Origin: Notospermus geniculatus
Taxonomy: Eukaryota > Nemertea > Pilidiophora > Heteronemertea > Lineidae
Direction of reading: 5' to 3'
DNA: 64,000 nucleotides
NCBI GenBank assembly: GCA_002633025.1
Contig: NMRB01002506.1
Coordinates: forward strand, 12,435 to 76,434
Both the position numbers and the translations under genes were made by a program. Under the pieces are notes generated by a model. The model ran no database searches, was not told where the DNA came from, and saw only the letters and a program-made list of their open reading frames with translations. Below are positions 12,037-24,100 of this stretch, piece after piece (position 1 is the first letter of the stretch; the number at the start of each line of letters is the position of its first letter).

Positions 12037-12320
12037 GTTTCGGACCCGTACGTTTAGCCGAACGACTACCTTTAGTCATCAGTTTTTGCGGTCTTATGAC
12101 GTATTACACACGTTATTTCGAGAACACGTATCCGTAACTGCCCTGATAAACGTCAGTGCAAAACGATTAGACAAAATTGATGATTTTTGTATGAAAACGA
12201 TGACATGAACCGTGATCAATCGTTGCGAGATTAAAGTTCAGTTTGTGTTGTTCATTTCATGTGCTGCAGTGTTCACGCGGTATCTCATCATTGGCATAAT
12301 TCGCATTTGATATAGGGGCC
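12037..12320 (+). repeat. Left end of Harbinger element, copy A (direct repeat)
   Basis: About 280 bp here are repeated at 12408-12687 with only a few differences. Copy A then runs into unrelated sequence (GGGGCCCGAACTTATAAAGG) up to the N at 12407. Confidence 0.85.
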
Positions 12321-12407
12321 CGAACTTATAAAGGATGTCTATCCCTTAGACAAGTCTAACTCGCCAAGACAAGTCTAAATCAGTCGTCTAGCTTAAACTG
12401 CGATTAN

Positions 12408-12687
12408 TTTCGGACCCGTACGTTTAGCCGAACGACTACCTTTAGTCATCAGTTTTTGCGGTCTTATGACGTATTACACACGTTATTTCGAGAACACGTG
12501 TCCGTAACTGCCCTGATAAACGTCAGTGCAAAACGATTAGACAAAATAGATGATTTTTGTATGAAAACGATGACATGAACCGTGATCAATGGTTGCGAGA
12601 TTAAAGTTCAGTTTGTGTTGTTCATTTCATGTGCTGCAGTGTTTATGCGGTATCTCATCATTGGCATAATTCGCATTTGAAATAGGG
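12408..12687 (+). repeat. Left end of Harbinger element, copy B (direct repeat)
   Basis: It starts directly after the single N, in the middle of the terminal repeat (TTTCGGACCCG), and continues into the coding interior. The abrupt start at an N suggests an assembly join between two copies or two haplotypes. Confidence 0.8.
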
Positions 12688-13373
12688 TGTCTAACCGCGC
12701 CAGCAAGCCTAGTTCTATTGATGGTAATACGGTCAGCAAGGTGTATCGCATATACACGTTTTGGTCAACCACTACTGTTAGGTAATGGCTTTGTGTGCTC
12801 TTGTGACGTGTTACGCACTGCATTTTATAGCTAACCGCCGTGAATCCCAATTGCACGGCGTTTACCGAGCGAGATACACGTAAGTAAAAAACGGGTAGTA
12901 AACTTTGGAAAAAGATTCACAGTCGAGGTAAAATAGGCCTACCAAACCCTACTTTGTGACGATGCCTCCATTTATTTGGTGTGGAATATTTTATGTGGAT
13001 GATATGGCGTGGTGAATGGATAGGCATACTTTATTTTGTCTTTGAAATGCACATACCTAAGTCAAGGCATGTATGCTCTATGTGCATTTGTGACGTTATG
13101 TCCATGATCCATGGCGTGAAACCCACATGTCTAGCCTATACATTCTCATCAACTTTCAGTCACAGTATACACCTTTCATCGTTGCGACAGGCAATTTTAC
13201 ACCAATTTATGTATCGACAACAGGAAGGCCTATATTCTACATCTTGTTGAAATGTAATTTGGGCCAACATATGAAAGGGGAGGGACGATATCACAGGACG
13301 CGTGTACCTCTAGATCCTCCACACGCCGGATAGTTACGCGAAATTTTAAATTGTCATCTTTCCCATTTTAGAA

Positions 13374-14574
13374 ATGGACGCTGGAGAAGGGACAAGCCAG
13401 GCAACCACGAAGGGGAAGCCAATTCGTTTCTTCCCTGCATTGGATGTTCTGCTGCTTCGCGAGATCGTAGCAAGGCAACCGTCATCTAAGGATGCTTGGG
13501 ATACAGTGCACGCAAATGTAAACACTGCTTTGAAACACCTAAAAGCAAACAACTACGTAACTTTGCGAGCATGTAAGGACCGCGTTCGAACTCTGCAAGA
13601 GGCACACAGAAAAGATGAAATGAATTCACTAAGGGCGTAAGTAACTGCATTTCAATTTTTGTTAGGTATCCCCTCTCCGCAATCCTCTGAGAAAGTGGCA
13701 AAACCCACGATTTCCATTTAAAACGCTCACTTCATTCCCTGACCGAACTGTACAAAAATATTCCATCTCAAAATGCGATGAATCTGCCGAAGTTGTGTGA
13801 AATAACATGAGAAATGTTACCAAACCAGAACAGTAATATACATTTATATCGGTTTTTTCAGATCTGGAACAGACGAAGAGTATGATGAGCGTAGCCAGTT
13901 GCTCACGGAGCTGGCGGAACTCGACGAGGAAAAGGCATCCAAAAAGGAGGCAGAGAAGTCGGCTGATGTAAAAGAGAGCCAGGGCAAAGACATTCGCAAG
14001 GCTGCCATGGAAGGTCTTGTTACGGCGAAGAGAAAGAATGAAGATGATGAACAAAAAGGTGATCATTCATGACAAACAGTTTGTATTTCTTTATATGAAG
14101 ACTGAAAAGAACTTTTTGACTTACATGTAGTGTTTCTCCACAATGAATGAAGGCTTTTCTAAGTAGCTGGTTGAAACTTCTGTCTAATGAATTGATACAC
14201 AAAACCACACTTAGTACATGTATACTACATGTAGCATACTTCTGCTGTACTAGACTAAACATGGAACAAATTTCGCCTCCTCGTCGAACAATACGTGTTC
14301 TATCCCAGATGGATGCGAATACATGAATACATGTACTATTTCCGTCATGCTCTTTACAGATGATGAAACTGTCACCCCAGCACCAAGAAAACGGCGTGCC
14401 GATGTGTCCTCAGATTATGTACAGTACCTCAAAGATAAACTGGAGTTCGACAAAGAAAAATTTGAAGTAGAACGGAAGGAAAGGGAGGCAAGGATTGAGA
14501 AGGATAAGCAGATGATGGACATTATGTCGGATTCAATTTTCTCCACCCCATTGGTTTGGAGATATTCAAGATAA
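13374..14574 (+). CDS. Harbinger-type Myb/SANT-like DNA-binding protein, three exons
   Basis: Exons are 13374-13636, 13862-14058 and 14360-14574, joined by GT-AG introns whose phases agree (2, then 1); the product is about 224 residues. The first exon carries a Myb/SANT-like trihelix (around residues 16-85: LLLREIVARQP, AWDTVHANV, RACKDRVRTLQ). Exon 2 starts with SGTDEEYDERSQLLTELAEL, a pattern typical of the Myb-like partner protein of Harbinger transposons. Exon 3 is a charged predicted coiled coil. In this superfamily the protein binds the element's ends and helps import the transposase. The gene is intact, with no stop or frameshift, in contrast to its transposase neighbour. The start is the first ATG of the open frame. 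Confidence 0.8.
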
Positions 14575-14927
14575 ACTGCTGTCCATTTACTTTTGGCCAT
14601 GAGTGTACATGTACTTGCTTCTTTGCCTAAGAAATCCTAATGTGACGTGGGAAATTCCTGCAGACTCTAGAGATAACTCCCATGTTGAATGCTTGAGCTA
14701 CAAGAGCGACGAACATGGCATGGGCAGCTGTATGTCCAATCCTGTTCGAAAGTAAAACAACACCACATTGGAAGGTATTCAAAATATATTCAAAGATATG
14801 CACAAAATGTGGTTATTTTTACTCCCAAACAAGATTGGACCTTAATTAGTATTACAAGGAAAATCATTTTTGTCACTTTTGCAATAAATTTGCCATAGAA
14901 AAATATTCAGTTCCTTCACTTATCTGT

Positions 14928-15972
14928 TCAGGCAAGATAGTTCCCCAGGGTCGGAGGGTCCAGCTCAAAGTACTGACTTGTTTGATTGCCATATATACAC
15001 GTGCGGCAGTTGATGAGAAGTCCTCCTACTAGGTAGTATTTAGCGACGGGGGACAGGAGAACTTTCAAGTTTTTGCGAAAGTCCAGAAAGGCGAAATTTG
15101 TGATCAAGTTCCCAAATTCCCATTCAACGCACTCGCGCACTGAAGACATCGAGGAGTTGAATTCTTGCTCTTCATCAGTCAGGTTGGCCCCTCTGAATGG
15201 ACTGAGAAGAAATCGGCGGATGGGATACGCTGGGTCCCCATAAAGTGCAAATGGAACACCATTCCGATCAGCTAGATCTCTTCCATTTGCTCCATCAGTT
15301 CACTTTGACGGAGAAGCGAACAGTCATGTCTCCGTCCTTCCAGTGGGCCGTATAGGTGAGCAATCAAGCCACATGGTATGACCACAGACTGAAATTTCAG
15401 GGCGTGGACGCGTTGATCAGATGGAGTGTTGGTCTGCAAATGGGACAGACTGTGCCGTCAACGAAGCCTATGCAGTTTTGCAGTGGTGCACCTTTCTCAT
15501 GAATTTTATCCGCGTATATCTGGAGTTGTGCAGGGTCGAGCCATGGATTGTTCAGCGTCAGTAAACGATGGTGATGGTCGTTGTAAAGTAGATCTACTGT
15601 GTGATTGATAATCAAGGACATGGATGACGCAGGCCGACCAAAGAACTGTTCCAAATCAACCAGGCGATTCGGATAGGCGAATCACCTTAACAGCATACAT
15701 AATGCATCAACTCCACTGCATGTACATCCATTCCTTACAGCTATCTTGTCGGGGATTCCTAGTAATTCAGAAAGCCGAATGATATCTTCCTTCCAAAAGC
15801 GAAAGCTTTTCCAACACTGATAATCAGTGTGCTCATCGAGGTTAAACCTTGGCCATGCAGGATCATACGTGATCCCCCTTGGTGGATCCAATTGCCCATT
15901 GTTTATCAGAACGAACATGAAGTCGTCGTCATCCTCTTCCATTACCATTTCCATAAGGTCCATGTTGGCCAT
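14928..15972 (-). pseudogene. PIF/Harbinger transposase (DDE superfamily 4, HARBI1-like), inactivated
   Basis: The N-terminal part has the acidic start and helix-turn-helix-like region, followed by EQFFGRPASS, FVDGTVCPICRP (first catalytic Asp), GLIAHLYGPLEGRRHD (second Asp), YGDPAYPIRRFLLSPF and VEWEFG (third acidic residue). These are the ordered signatures of the DDE_Tnp_4 family. The frame is broken three times: a TGA at 15682-15684 where the family has Arg (a single CGA to TGA change would explain it), a frameshift near 15425 and another near 15280. Introns do not explain these breaks. All three catalytic regions remain readable, so inactivation looks recent. Confidence 0.85.
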
Positions 15973-16309
15973 CCCTCCGAGTTAACATGTACACCAAGTC
16001 AACCAAGGTAACTTCTATAATGCTGATACCTGCAGACGTAGGCCTATGTCCAATCTGATCGATCACGTGATTTAATGATCGTACGACTAGGCCCAGTATT
16101 TAGTGACCCATGCGTGCACTGATCACCTCATGAAATCGATTTGGCGTAGATGAATTGATTGTCCTGCTATGGGAAAACCACCAAGCTAACCGGAATGGCT
16201 ATCCGGGTCGACCATTTCCGAAACCACTTAAACCTAAACGTTGGTCGGTTACTGTTACTGATAGTTAAACGTCGTCGTTCGGCTAAACGTACGGGTCCGA
16301 AACCTCTCT

Positions 16310-16693
16310 ATTGTCCATAACCACAACTTCAACTTCCTTGACTGTGTTTTTATGAGACTTACTTGTGTTATGACTATGACTGATTTTCTTATTTAGTAAA
16401 TAGTTGAGTAACTTCCACGTTAGAAAACTTGTCGAGGTAGTCCTCCTCCCTGCCATCCTCGGCGAGCGTGCATCGAGTTCGTCGTAGATGGCTTGTAGAC
16501 CGTCAAACTCAAGCGATAATTTCTCGAGTCCCTTCTTGAGAGCTTCCTTGAGATCCGCATCCGTCCTATCTGTTGTAACTGTCAGCCTTTCTAACACCAA
16601 CTCCGACGCCAGTTTCCTCCAGGAAGACACCTGATTACGGAAGGCCCTTTCTTGTATTTGGACTACCTTCTTAAAGTCGTGATCCGAGTCCAT
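16310..16693 (-). CDS. Hypothetical protein truncated by the Harbinger element
   Basis: The frame starts with ATG at 16693, is rich in Lys, Glu and Leu (likely helical, residues 10-75), and has a basic stretch near residues 78-84. It runs straight into the transposon's right inverted repeat at 16309. No family is recognised. It may be a host exon or part of another mobile element such as a retrotransposon gag-like frame. Confidence 0.35.
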
Positions 16694-16770
16694 CTTCTTT
16701 TCCTTTGTTCACTCAGGGAGCGAGCTGTGATCCCGAGTGATTCCACTGTAGCTGCCGCTTTTCGGTAACT

Positions 16771-17095
16771 GCCTGTTACAAATAGTTTCGTAAAAACATT
16801 GCAGTTTGTAAAAGGTTCACGTTTTATAAAACCTGTTGTTTTTTTTATTAAAAAAATTGCATTTCGCCGAATTTCGTAAAAACACTGCACGTGAATCATA
16901 AAATCATAGCCCTACAAGTGTAAAACTGAACACCCTCTTTCACAAAATTATCGACAAGTAACGAGACTCGTAAAACAGTCATCGACCATTTCCATAAAAT
17001 GCACATTTTTTTATAAAAAACAACAACAGGTTTTATAAAAACTTGAACCTTTTACAAACTGCAATGTTTTTACAAACCTCTTTGTAACACTGCCC
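16771..17095. mobile_element. MITE with about 75-bp arms (TTTACAAACTGCAATG)
   Basis: The left arm contains CATTGCAGTTTGTAAAAGG and ACCTGTTGTTTTT; the right arm contains their reverse complements, ending TTTGTAACACTGCC. It has no coding capacity and is AT-rich. Confidence 0.75.
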
Positions 17096-18098
17096 CTTTG
17101 AGAGACCGACGGAGTCGACACGTTCTTTCAAATATATTTCTTTGGTCTTTATTGACAAACTGCAACCATACCATTGCAACTTGACAACATTGTTTAGTCA
17201 ACTCGTGGAATCTACAAGACAAAGATTGTATAACAAAGTAAGTAAGAGAAACAATGCCTTTCCATAATGGATTGGATAAATATCCAACTGAAAGGGCCAA
17301 AACAGGCATGAAAATGCATGAAAAATACTCCATTGACATCTACGCAGTGGCGCCTTCTATCGGACCACATGGCCGGCTGAGACCTGCGGGGTTTCCCGTT
17401 TCGAAAGCACGGAGTTCCTCACTAAAAAACGGCCTTTATACCCAAAATATAGCTTTCTAGCCCACACTGCACACACAAGTACTCTGAAGTAAATGTTCTG
17501 AACCTTTGGAGCGCATGCAAGCGGATGGACAGTGACCTTACATTACTTTTTGGAAGGGGCGGGAGGCGGCATCATCAAGCCGAGACACAAATCTGGGTCA
17601 CACCCACGAGTCTGAACAAAACAGGGCTAAATTTTACATTAATTCACTATGGCAGTATAACATTGCAATATATATAGCGTCTTAGGTATCTTTTCTTTCA
17701 CATTTATGTGCCTTTTTATGAAACTTACCACTTTGGGGGGCAATATTGACATAAATTACATGTAGTGTGTGACATCATAACCAATAAATTAGAAAATCTA
17801 AGTACGAAACATGTGTAGAAGTAGAGTCAATAAGAAAATAAAATAAACATTGGCTGAAGTTCTAATGATGTATTCCTTAAACCGGTTTTCTGTCTTTACG
17901 ACATTTTCAAAAGTGAATACAGAATGAGACAAATTACATTATATACATGAAGTTGTTGTCATGTTACCCAGGCGAGTAATCATGGATACAGTAAACAAAA
18001 CTAAACAAAACCAAAGTAGAACAAGTCTGGGAATGCCTAATTCTTCCCTTGTCACACCAGTGACTTTCTATAGCTAATCATGGTTTGAACAAGAAGTA
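17096..18098. other. No gene recognised
   Basis: AT-rich sequence with only short shadow frames and no recognisable repeat boundary. Confidence 0.4.
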
Positions 18099-18225
18099 GA
18101 AGTCAATCTCCAGAATTCGCGAATTTTCGACCCCAACCGGGGTATTTTTCAAGTGGAACTTTACAATCTGAAACTCTAGAAAAGACTCAGATTGTAAAAT
18201 TCGTGAATTCTGGAGATTGACTTCT
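18099..18225. mobile_element. 127-bp MITE with AGAAGTCAATCTCCAGAATT ends
   Basis: The two ends are inverted copies of AGAAGTCAATCTCCAGAATT. The interior contains the GACCCCAACCGGGGT word shared with 309-333. Confidence 0.7.
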
Positions 18226-19453
18226 TGCTTATTATCATTTTGTGTGTCAATTTTGTGCTATTCTGTATCTTGGATAATCATGGTTTGAAATAACTAATTG
18301 TACATTCAATTAGTAACGGACCAATGTAGTCCAAAATGAGGTGTGAGAATCCTTATGGTGCCTGATAACCAATAAACACACCGAAACATGTAATGTGTAA
18401 AAACCAGCCATGGGCGCAGCCATCTTTGATGCAATGCATTATGTCCATAAATTAGCCAGGACTCTGTATAAGAATGCGAAGAAATTGTCAAATATTTCCT
18501 AAAGTCTCTCGTAGTGCTGGTGGTAGTGTTATGGACATCCAGGCGTGCCACAAATGGCGTTGTCTTCGAAGGGATAAAACAAGCATTTTTCTATCGGGCC
18601 CACAAACGTTTCTTGAGAAAGAATCTTTTAAACCAGCCGGCATTATACATTCTTAGTGCCTGGTCCCAATAAGGAGGTTTTTATTTCAATCAGGCATTAC
18701 GTCTGGTATCCGCGCGACAGCAACTTCAACTTTGTTGTGGGCATAGCTATACTTAATAACTATGCAATGATGCCATAGCCAAATGTATTCATTGCCTACC
18801 AAAAAAGCTGTCGGTTTTAATGTGAAGTCGGCGATGACAAAATTGCGCCAGCCAAGCCCACATTAATCATTATTCATAGGCTCAACCTGGCGTATTGTGT
18901 ACGAGTGACACAAGACCTTCGCGCCTTTTCAGTCATCCAACTTTCGTCCACTGACAACGCCTTACGTCACTGCTAATAATCAGTTGAGCCAACCAGCGGA
19001 TAGGGGTGGAGCCTGATCAACCATCATGAGTTTGGACATGAGAAATTGATTCTACCCTTGACTGCCGGCCCTTCGCCGACCAACTAATGGGCATGCGCAA
19101 GATCTACTGGGCATGCGCAAGATCTACTGGGCATGCGCAGCTTATTGCATAGGCCTGTAATGCTATATGTTTCGGTGTGATAAATACATTTAGCCGTTTT
19201 GAAAGTAACCTATGCTCTCGGCCATTTCTTTAAAGTGCTGTTATAAAATGACAATTAATTGTGGACTGCGACGACGGACGACGCAACTTGGTGTGGTACT
19301 CTCACCCGGTCTGGAATAGGTGTGCTTACAATCCTGAATATGTTACTCTTTGGGTGGAGTATTATTCCTTGATTATGAAAGTAATTACAGTTCATTTACA
19401 TTCTATTGTCCTCGAGAAGTTGAGACCTGCATACGAGAGTCTTTGCTAGCTAT
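18226..19453. other. No gene recognised; short 22-bp tandem at 19087-19140
   Basis: The only structured part is GGGCATGCGCAAGATCTACT, repeated almost three times at 19087-19140. Frames elsewhere are short shadows. Confidence 0.5.
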
Positions 19454-19572
19454 TGGGTCATATGAATAAAGACAAGTAAATGCTTTTACTTGGATTTTGC
19501 AGTACAAATGCACTAGGCTATGCTGTACAAATCTGAAGTAAAGGCATTTGCTATCTTTTATTCATATCACCC
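19454..19572. mobile_element. Short MITE, GGGT(C/G)ATATGAATAAA ends
   Basis: The left end reads GGGTCATATGAATAAAGA and the reverse complement of the right end reads GGGTGATATGAATAAAAGA. The interior holds AAGTAAATGCTTTTACTT and AAAGGCATTTGCT. It belongs to the same family as 7793-8032. Confidence 0.65.
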
Positions 19573-20093
19573 ATTACATTAAGCTTGCTCAGAACGTTGA
19601 ATGAAGGTCCAAAGACGCAGCATTTGACACAATTTTTGCCGAGCAGGTGTAACAGTAAAGAATGTCCCCCGTGTAAAAAGTGTCCGCCTCTATTGTTCAA
19701 TGACGGGTTAAGGTGCATGGCTGTAGAAACCAATCACCAGAGATTAGAATGTAAAAATAGGATATTTTTGTTATTGGGACGGTTTTTCCCGGCGACTTTT
19801 ATTCCTTTCACAACTGTCAGTCTCCTGTCAACATCAGATCAGTGTAGGCCTGTTCGGCAATCACCTCTGGCTGAAAAAGGAAATATAGGTGTTGAGAGAT
19901 GCAAATCCTGCAGGTGCAGTACAATGTGAAGCCAATTCCTTATAAGTACACGTAGTTTTGTGTTTTCGCATATAAAAGCATAACCGATCGAGGCCACATC
20001 CATCCGTAATCTTACCGTAATCTTCAACTCAGCATATTCATTGTCCAATTCATTACATTGATCTGAATTCGCGTCTGGAAAGAATTAATAATT

Positions 20094-20224
20094 TTGGGCC
20101 GTATTCAAAAATGATTATCATCGCGCGATTAAGACTTATACGCGTGTAACTCCACTAAATGCACACACGTCGACCATGCATTTGACGAAGTTACACGCGT
20201 CCACTCTTTTTGAATAAGGCCCAA
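20094..20224. mobile_element. 131-bp MITE with TTGGGCC(G)TATTCAAAAA ends
   Basis: TTTGGGCCGTATTCAAAAA at the left pairs with TTTTTGAATAAGGCCCAAA at the right. Internal GTTACACGCGT words are also inverted. Confidence 0.75.
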
Positions 20225-20278
20225 AGAATTCAGTCCTGTACACAGCCATTGAGCATGTTGAATGTTGTCAATAGTCTA

Positions 20279-20756
20279 TTATCACGGTGTACTATCAACC
20301 TTGCCGTACAGCTGCGGGAGAATGTTCCGGTCACATACGCTTGGAAAAGCTGAGATTCCAAATTACTATACATACCACTGCTAAGGGCAAAATGACAGTC
20401 CAAGGTGAACGAATACACTATGAAAGGCATGCTGTTGTAATATCTCACAGAAATTCGCAGGAGAACGCATCGAAAATCGGCAATTTTAAAATGAACTGTA
20501 CGGCTGCGGGATAATTAGACTTCTCCCTCAGCAGTACAGTTCATTTTAAAATAACCGATTTTCCATGCGTTCTCCTGCGAATTTCTGGGGGATATTGCAG
20601 CAGCTAGGCTTTTTTAGTGTATTCATTTGCCTAGGGTTATCATTTTGCCCTTAGCATGGTATTTATAGTGATTTGGAATCTCAGCTTTGCCAAGCGTATG
20701 TGACTGGAACTTTCTCCCGCAGACTTACGGCAAGGTTGATTGTACACCGTGATTAT
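20279..20756. mobile_element. Foldback element with about 230-bp arms
   Basis: The left arm (20281-20512) and right arm (20530-20753) are inverted copies, for example ATCACGGTGTAC with GTACACCGTGAT, and ATGAACTGTACGGCTG with a matching sequence near 20530. The loop is under 20 bp. Confidence 0.8.
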
Positions 20757-21192
20757 GACTGCTTGCCTGCTGTCAATCTACATGGAATGAGGCATGTTGG
20801 TAGATGTGTGAACAAAAGGCCGTGTGTCCACAGGCTGTTCCCTTGTGGCATGTTTCCTTGTTCCCTGTTCGCTTGTGACGCACCACAGAGAGAATGAACC
20901 TTGATTTGCTTACTGCCATGGCCGTTTCAACAGGGGACAAGGCCAGGTCTCTTTGCTCTAACAGCTCGGGTCCACGCAACAAGGAAACATGCCAAAAGGG
21001 AAAAGCGTATGGATACTCGGTCTAACATAGTTGTGTGCACTTCCTGGCGGGGTTCCCTAAATTTCGCCCTCCTTTATTCTCAAAGTGTGCACGTCATTTG
21101 TATACCATCGATACTTCATTTTGAGAAATCGTCGCTCTATGGACTTGAATGTAACTGCAGTTTAGCCTACTATAAAGGGGCAGGCTACTTAC
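20757..21192. other. No gene recognised
   Basis: Mixed repeat-like sequence (GTTTCCTTGTTCCCTG and a partial inverted copy near 20990). No coding evidence before the exon that ends at 21193. Confidence 0.35.
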
Positions 21193-24100
21193 TATCCGTT
21201 CCCTGTTTATGTTCCACAGTGTTTGCATCTCGCACTGACCGAACGCTCTCTATTAATTTCCTGAGAAGGATTTCTTGAGCCATTGGCTCAAGATGTAGTC
21301 TCTCGAGGTCTTGTCTCTCCAGCATGACGAAGAACATTGGGTCATGGAGTCCATTATTGACGAGAATTTTGTAAGTCGCCTCGGTCACCGCGTTTGAGAT
21401 GAGCCAGTCCTTAAATTCATCATTGGAAAAATCTAAAAAATATAATATTGTACATTTTGATATATAAAAATCCGGGTTCTGTTTGTCAGCTGCCAAAAGA
21501 GTTATTTGCCGAAGTGGGATGTCAAGAAGCTTGTGAACACAGTATGTAGGCCTATAGTATTTCTTTTCATCAGTCGATGGTGCTTGTGTTCGTGTTTAGT
21601 GTAGGAAGACAAATAGTTATTTTTTTAAAATTATGATGTCTCTCTCTTCGCTAAACAAATCATGGGCCATCCACCAAACAGATTGTACAAAATCATAGAT
21701 TTGGACTAGTTAAATTCACTAGAAGAGTTGTATTGTTTTGGTTCGGAGTTTGGGTCATTCCAGGCCAAACTGACACATTTTCCGGGCCCCTCCGATCATG
21801 GAGGGCGCCCATATTTTGGTATATATGGGGGTCTATGGGCGAAAACATCACAAATCGTAATGAAACGGCCAGCGTTATTGTGCTCACATGCTATTAGTGT
21901 TGGGGAATGGTGGTTTGAGGGTACTGTCGAACGGTTGAATGGAATGATATGTGGACCACGTGCTCAGCTGTGTGACATATGCGCATGGCAAAAAGGTTTA
22001 AGGCGGGGGGGGGGGGGCTGCCCGTAGCTCAGCTCATTCCCTAGTGGCAATCCGCGAAACATTCCTTTGTGCGCTGGAGAAACGACCAGTTTTTCACATT
22101 CAGATTAAATCCGATCACCCTGATAGACTCTTTTCGACAACCGATTGCCATCCCCATTCAGTGTACCCTAAATCATTTGTATCCACTGCGGGTATTGTTC
22201 AGCTCTGTCTCTGGTGCTTTGGTCACAAATGGCCGAACATAATTTAGTCAAAGAGCAGGAATAGTGCAAATTTACATAACAAAGAAGCAACTGGCGAGCG
22301 GTATGGGAATTTCCATACAAGTTAATTTCCATACAAGTTATTTCTCTTTTTTGGGCGCATATATTTGAAAAATTTATTTTAGACGAGTGCAACACGATCG
22401 CCTTTTTTGGATAGTTGTCGGGAACATGAAATATTTCAAAAACTGTAAATCGAGCTTTTTTGGCATTAAATAGTTTATACCAATTAAATGGAAAGTACTT
22501 TCGTAAAAACGGATCCCGTTAGGACCTGCAGGCATCAGGCCTGTATGTTACAAACTACGTGGAAAACTGGTGAATCGCATTCCAAGTCTGCAAAATTGTT
22601 TGAAAACTCAAATTTTGACAATTTGTTATAACTTAATTAACTCCACGTAATTGGTGAAAATAAGCAATTTTTTCGCAGAACGGGAGCATAAAGGTTGTAC
22701 AGTGGAACCTGTCTACATTGAACACTCACGGGGAATTTCAAAAGCGTTCATTGTAAGGAGGTGTTCAATGTACCAAGGGTCACCGTACCAGGTGATCCTT
22801 TACTGTTAGATCTGGCGGGGAATTTCTAAGTGTTCAATGTAGGCAGTTTGTTCAAAGTACCAAGGTGTTCAATGTGACAGGTTCCACTGTATAAAAAATA
22901 AGTTCTTACGGTTGACATTGAGATCAAAGAACAAAATTTACCTGCACAGATGTGCTTTTTTATGCTTTCGACAGTTTAGAGGAAACTGTTTGTGGAACGG
23001 ACAGTAGCGCCGCGGGAGTGGAACGGAAAAGACGAGAACCAGTCCAGTCATCAATGCGCATGATCATTAAATCTCCACACACTATGGTTACTGGACGCGC
23101 AACTCGCCGGTCTGGGTGGACGTTGGAATACGCAAATATGATACACACGATTAAGCGATAAATTTCATGAAACTTTCACACTTTATTTTACTCGGATGAC
23201 CCCAAGAATCGTAAGGGTTCTGTGCAATATGCATATTTACAATTCCTGAAAGTTTTGCCGCGATATATGACGTATTTTTTAGTTATCCTGCCGAAACCAC
23301 AGATTGTATAGAGAGAGGGGGGATTCAGTAAAAACAAGAAAGACCGCCCCATTGAGAAATGGGCGGTCTTAATTATGGCCATTGAAATATCACATGAATC
23401 GTAAACATGTCTATTGCTGGAAAGGCCCAATTGTACTATTAATTATAATACTAATTCTGTACTATCATTATACTGTTTTCATTACCAGGTGGAGAGTGGA
23501 TATCTTCAATAGATTATTTAACTACGTGACCTGAAATTGATTTCATATGAGGTTACTTGGCAATGTGTCCAGGGAAACCTCATCTTTAATTAACTTGTTC
23601 ACATTCACAACTTTTATACACTGTACAAATTGAAACGTACGGTGAACATGGAGAATGTTCGTGTCATCAACGTTGCTTCCTGGCTCCGGGAGTGGAACAT
23701 CGTCGTACTTCTCCTCTGTAACACAAAATAACATGAAACTAGAAATTGACTTACCAGTCAATTTGAAGACCGCCCTTGGAAATTGGGAGTTCAAGACAGA
23801 GTGTACTGATTGAGAATTGGTATCGAATAACTATATAGAAAGCTTGGATGATGGGCGAGGTTCAATCAGAACGTCAGAGAACGATTCGTGCCAACATCGT
23901 AACTCTGACGTATATCGGACAGCGCCATATTGCTCCGTGAACTACTTTGATGAAGATCGGTTCGACAAGACTGTTCAAACTATCTATTTGAATGATCTAA
24001 GTCACCACTTAGGCATTGTGAATGTTGCTACATATAGAAAAATTAGTTGAAGCATGTTACCTTACCTGATGAAGGGTTAGTCACGCTATAACAGCACGTT

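Larger units (their letters stand above)
12031..16309. mobile_element. PIF/Harbinger (ISL2EU-like) DNA transposon
   Basis: The 36-bp terminal inverted repeats are identical: 12031-12066 (AGAGAGGTTTCGGACCCGTA onwards) and its reverse complement at 16274-16309. The flanks are AAT on the left and ATT on the right, which fit a 2-bp AT or TA duplication rather than the usual 3-bp TWA of classic Harbinger; AT is typical of the ISL2EU branch. Inside are the two genes expected for this superfamily: a Myb-like DNA-binding protein (+) and a DDE transposase (-), in convergent orientation. The transposase is broken, so this copy cannot move unaided. The left end is duplicated across a single N at 12407, and the stretch just before that N holds the start of an unrelated element. 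Confidence 0.85.
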
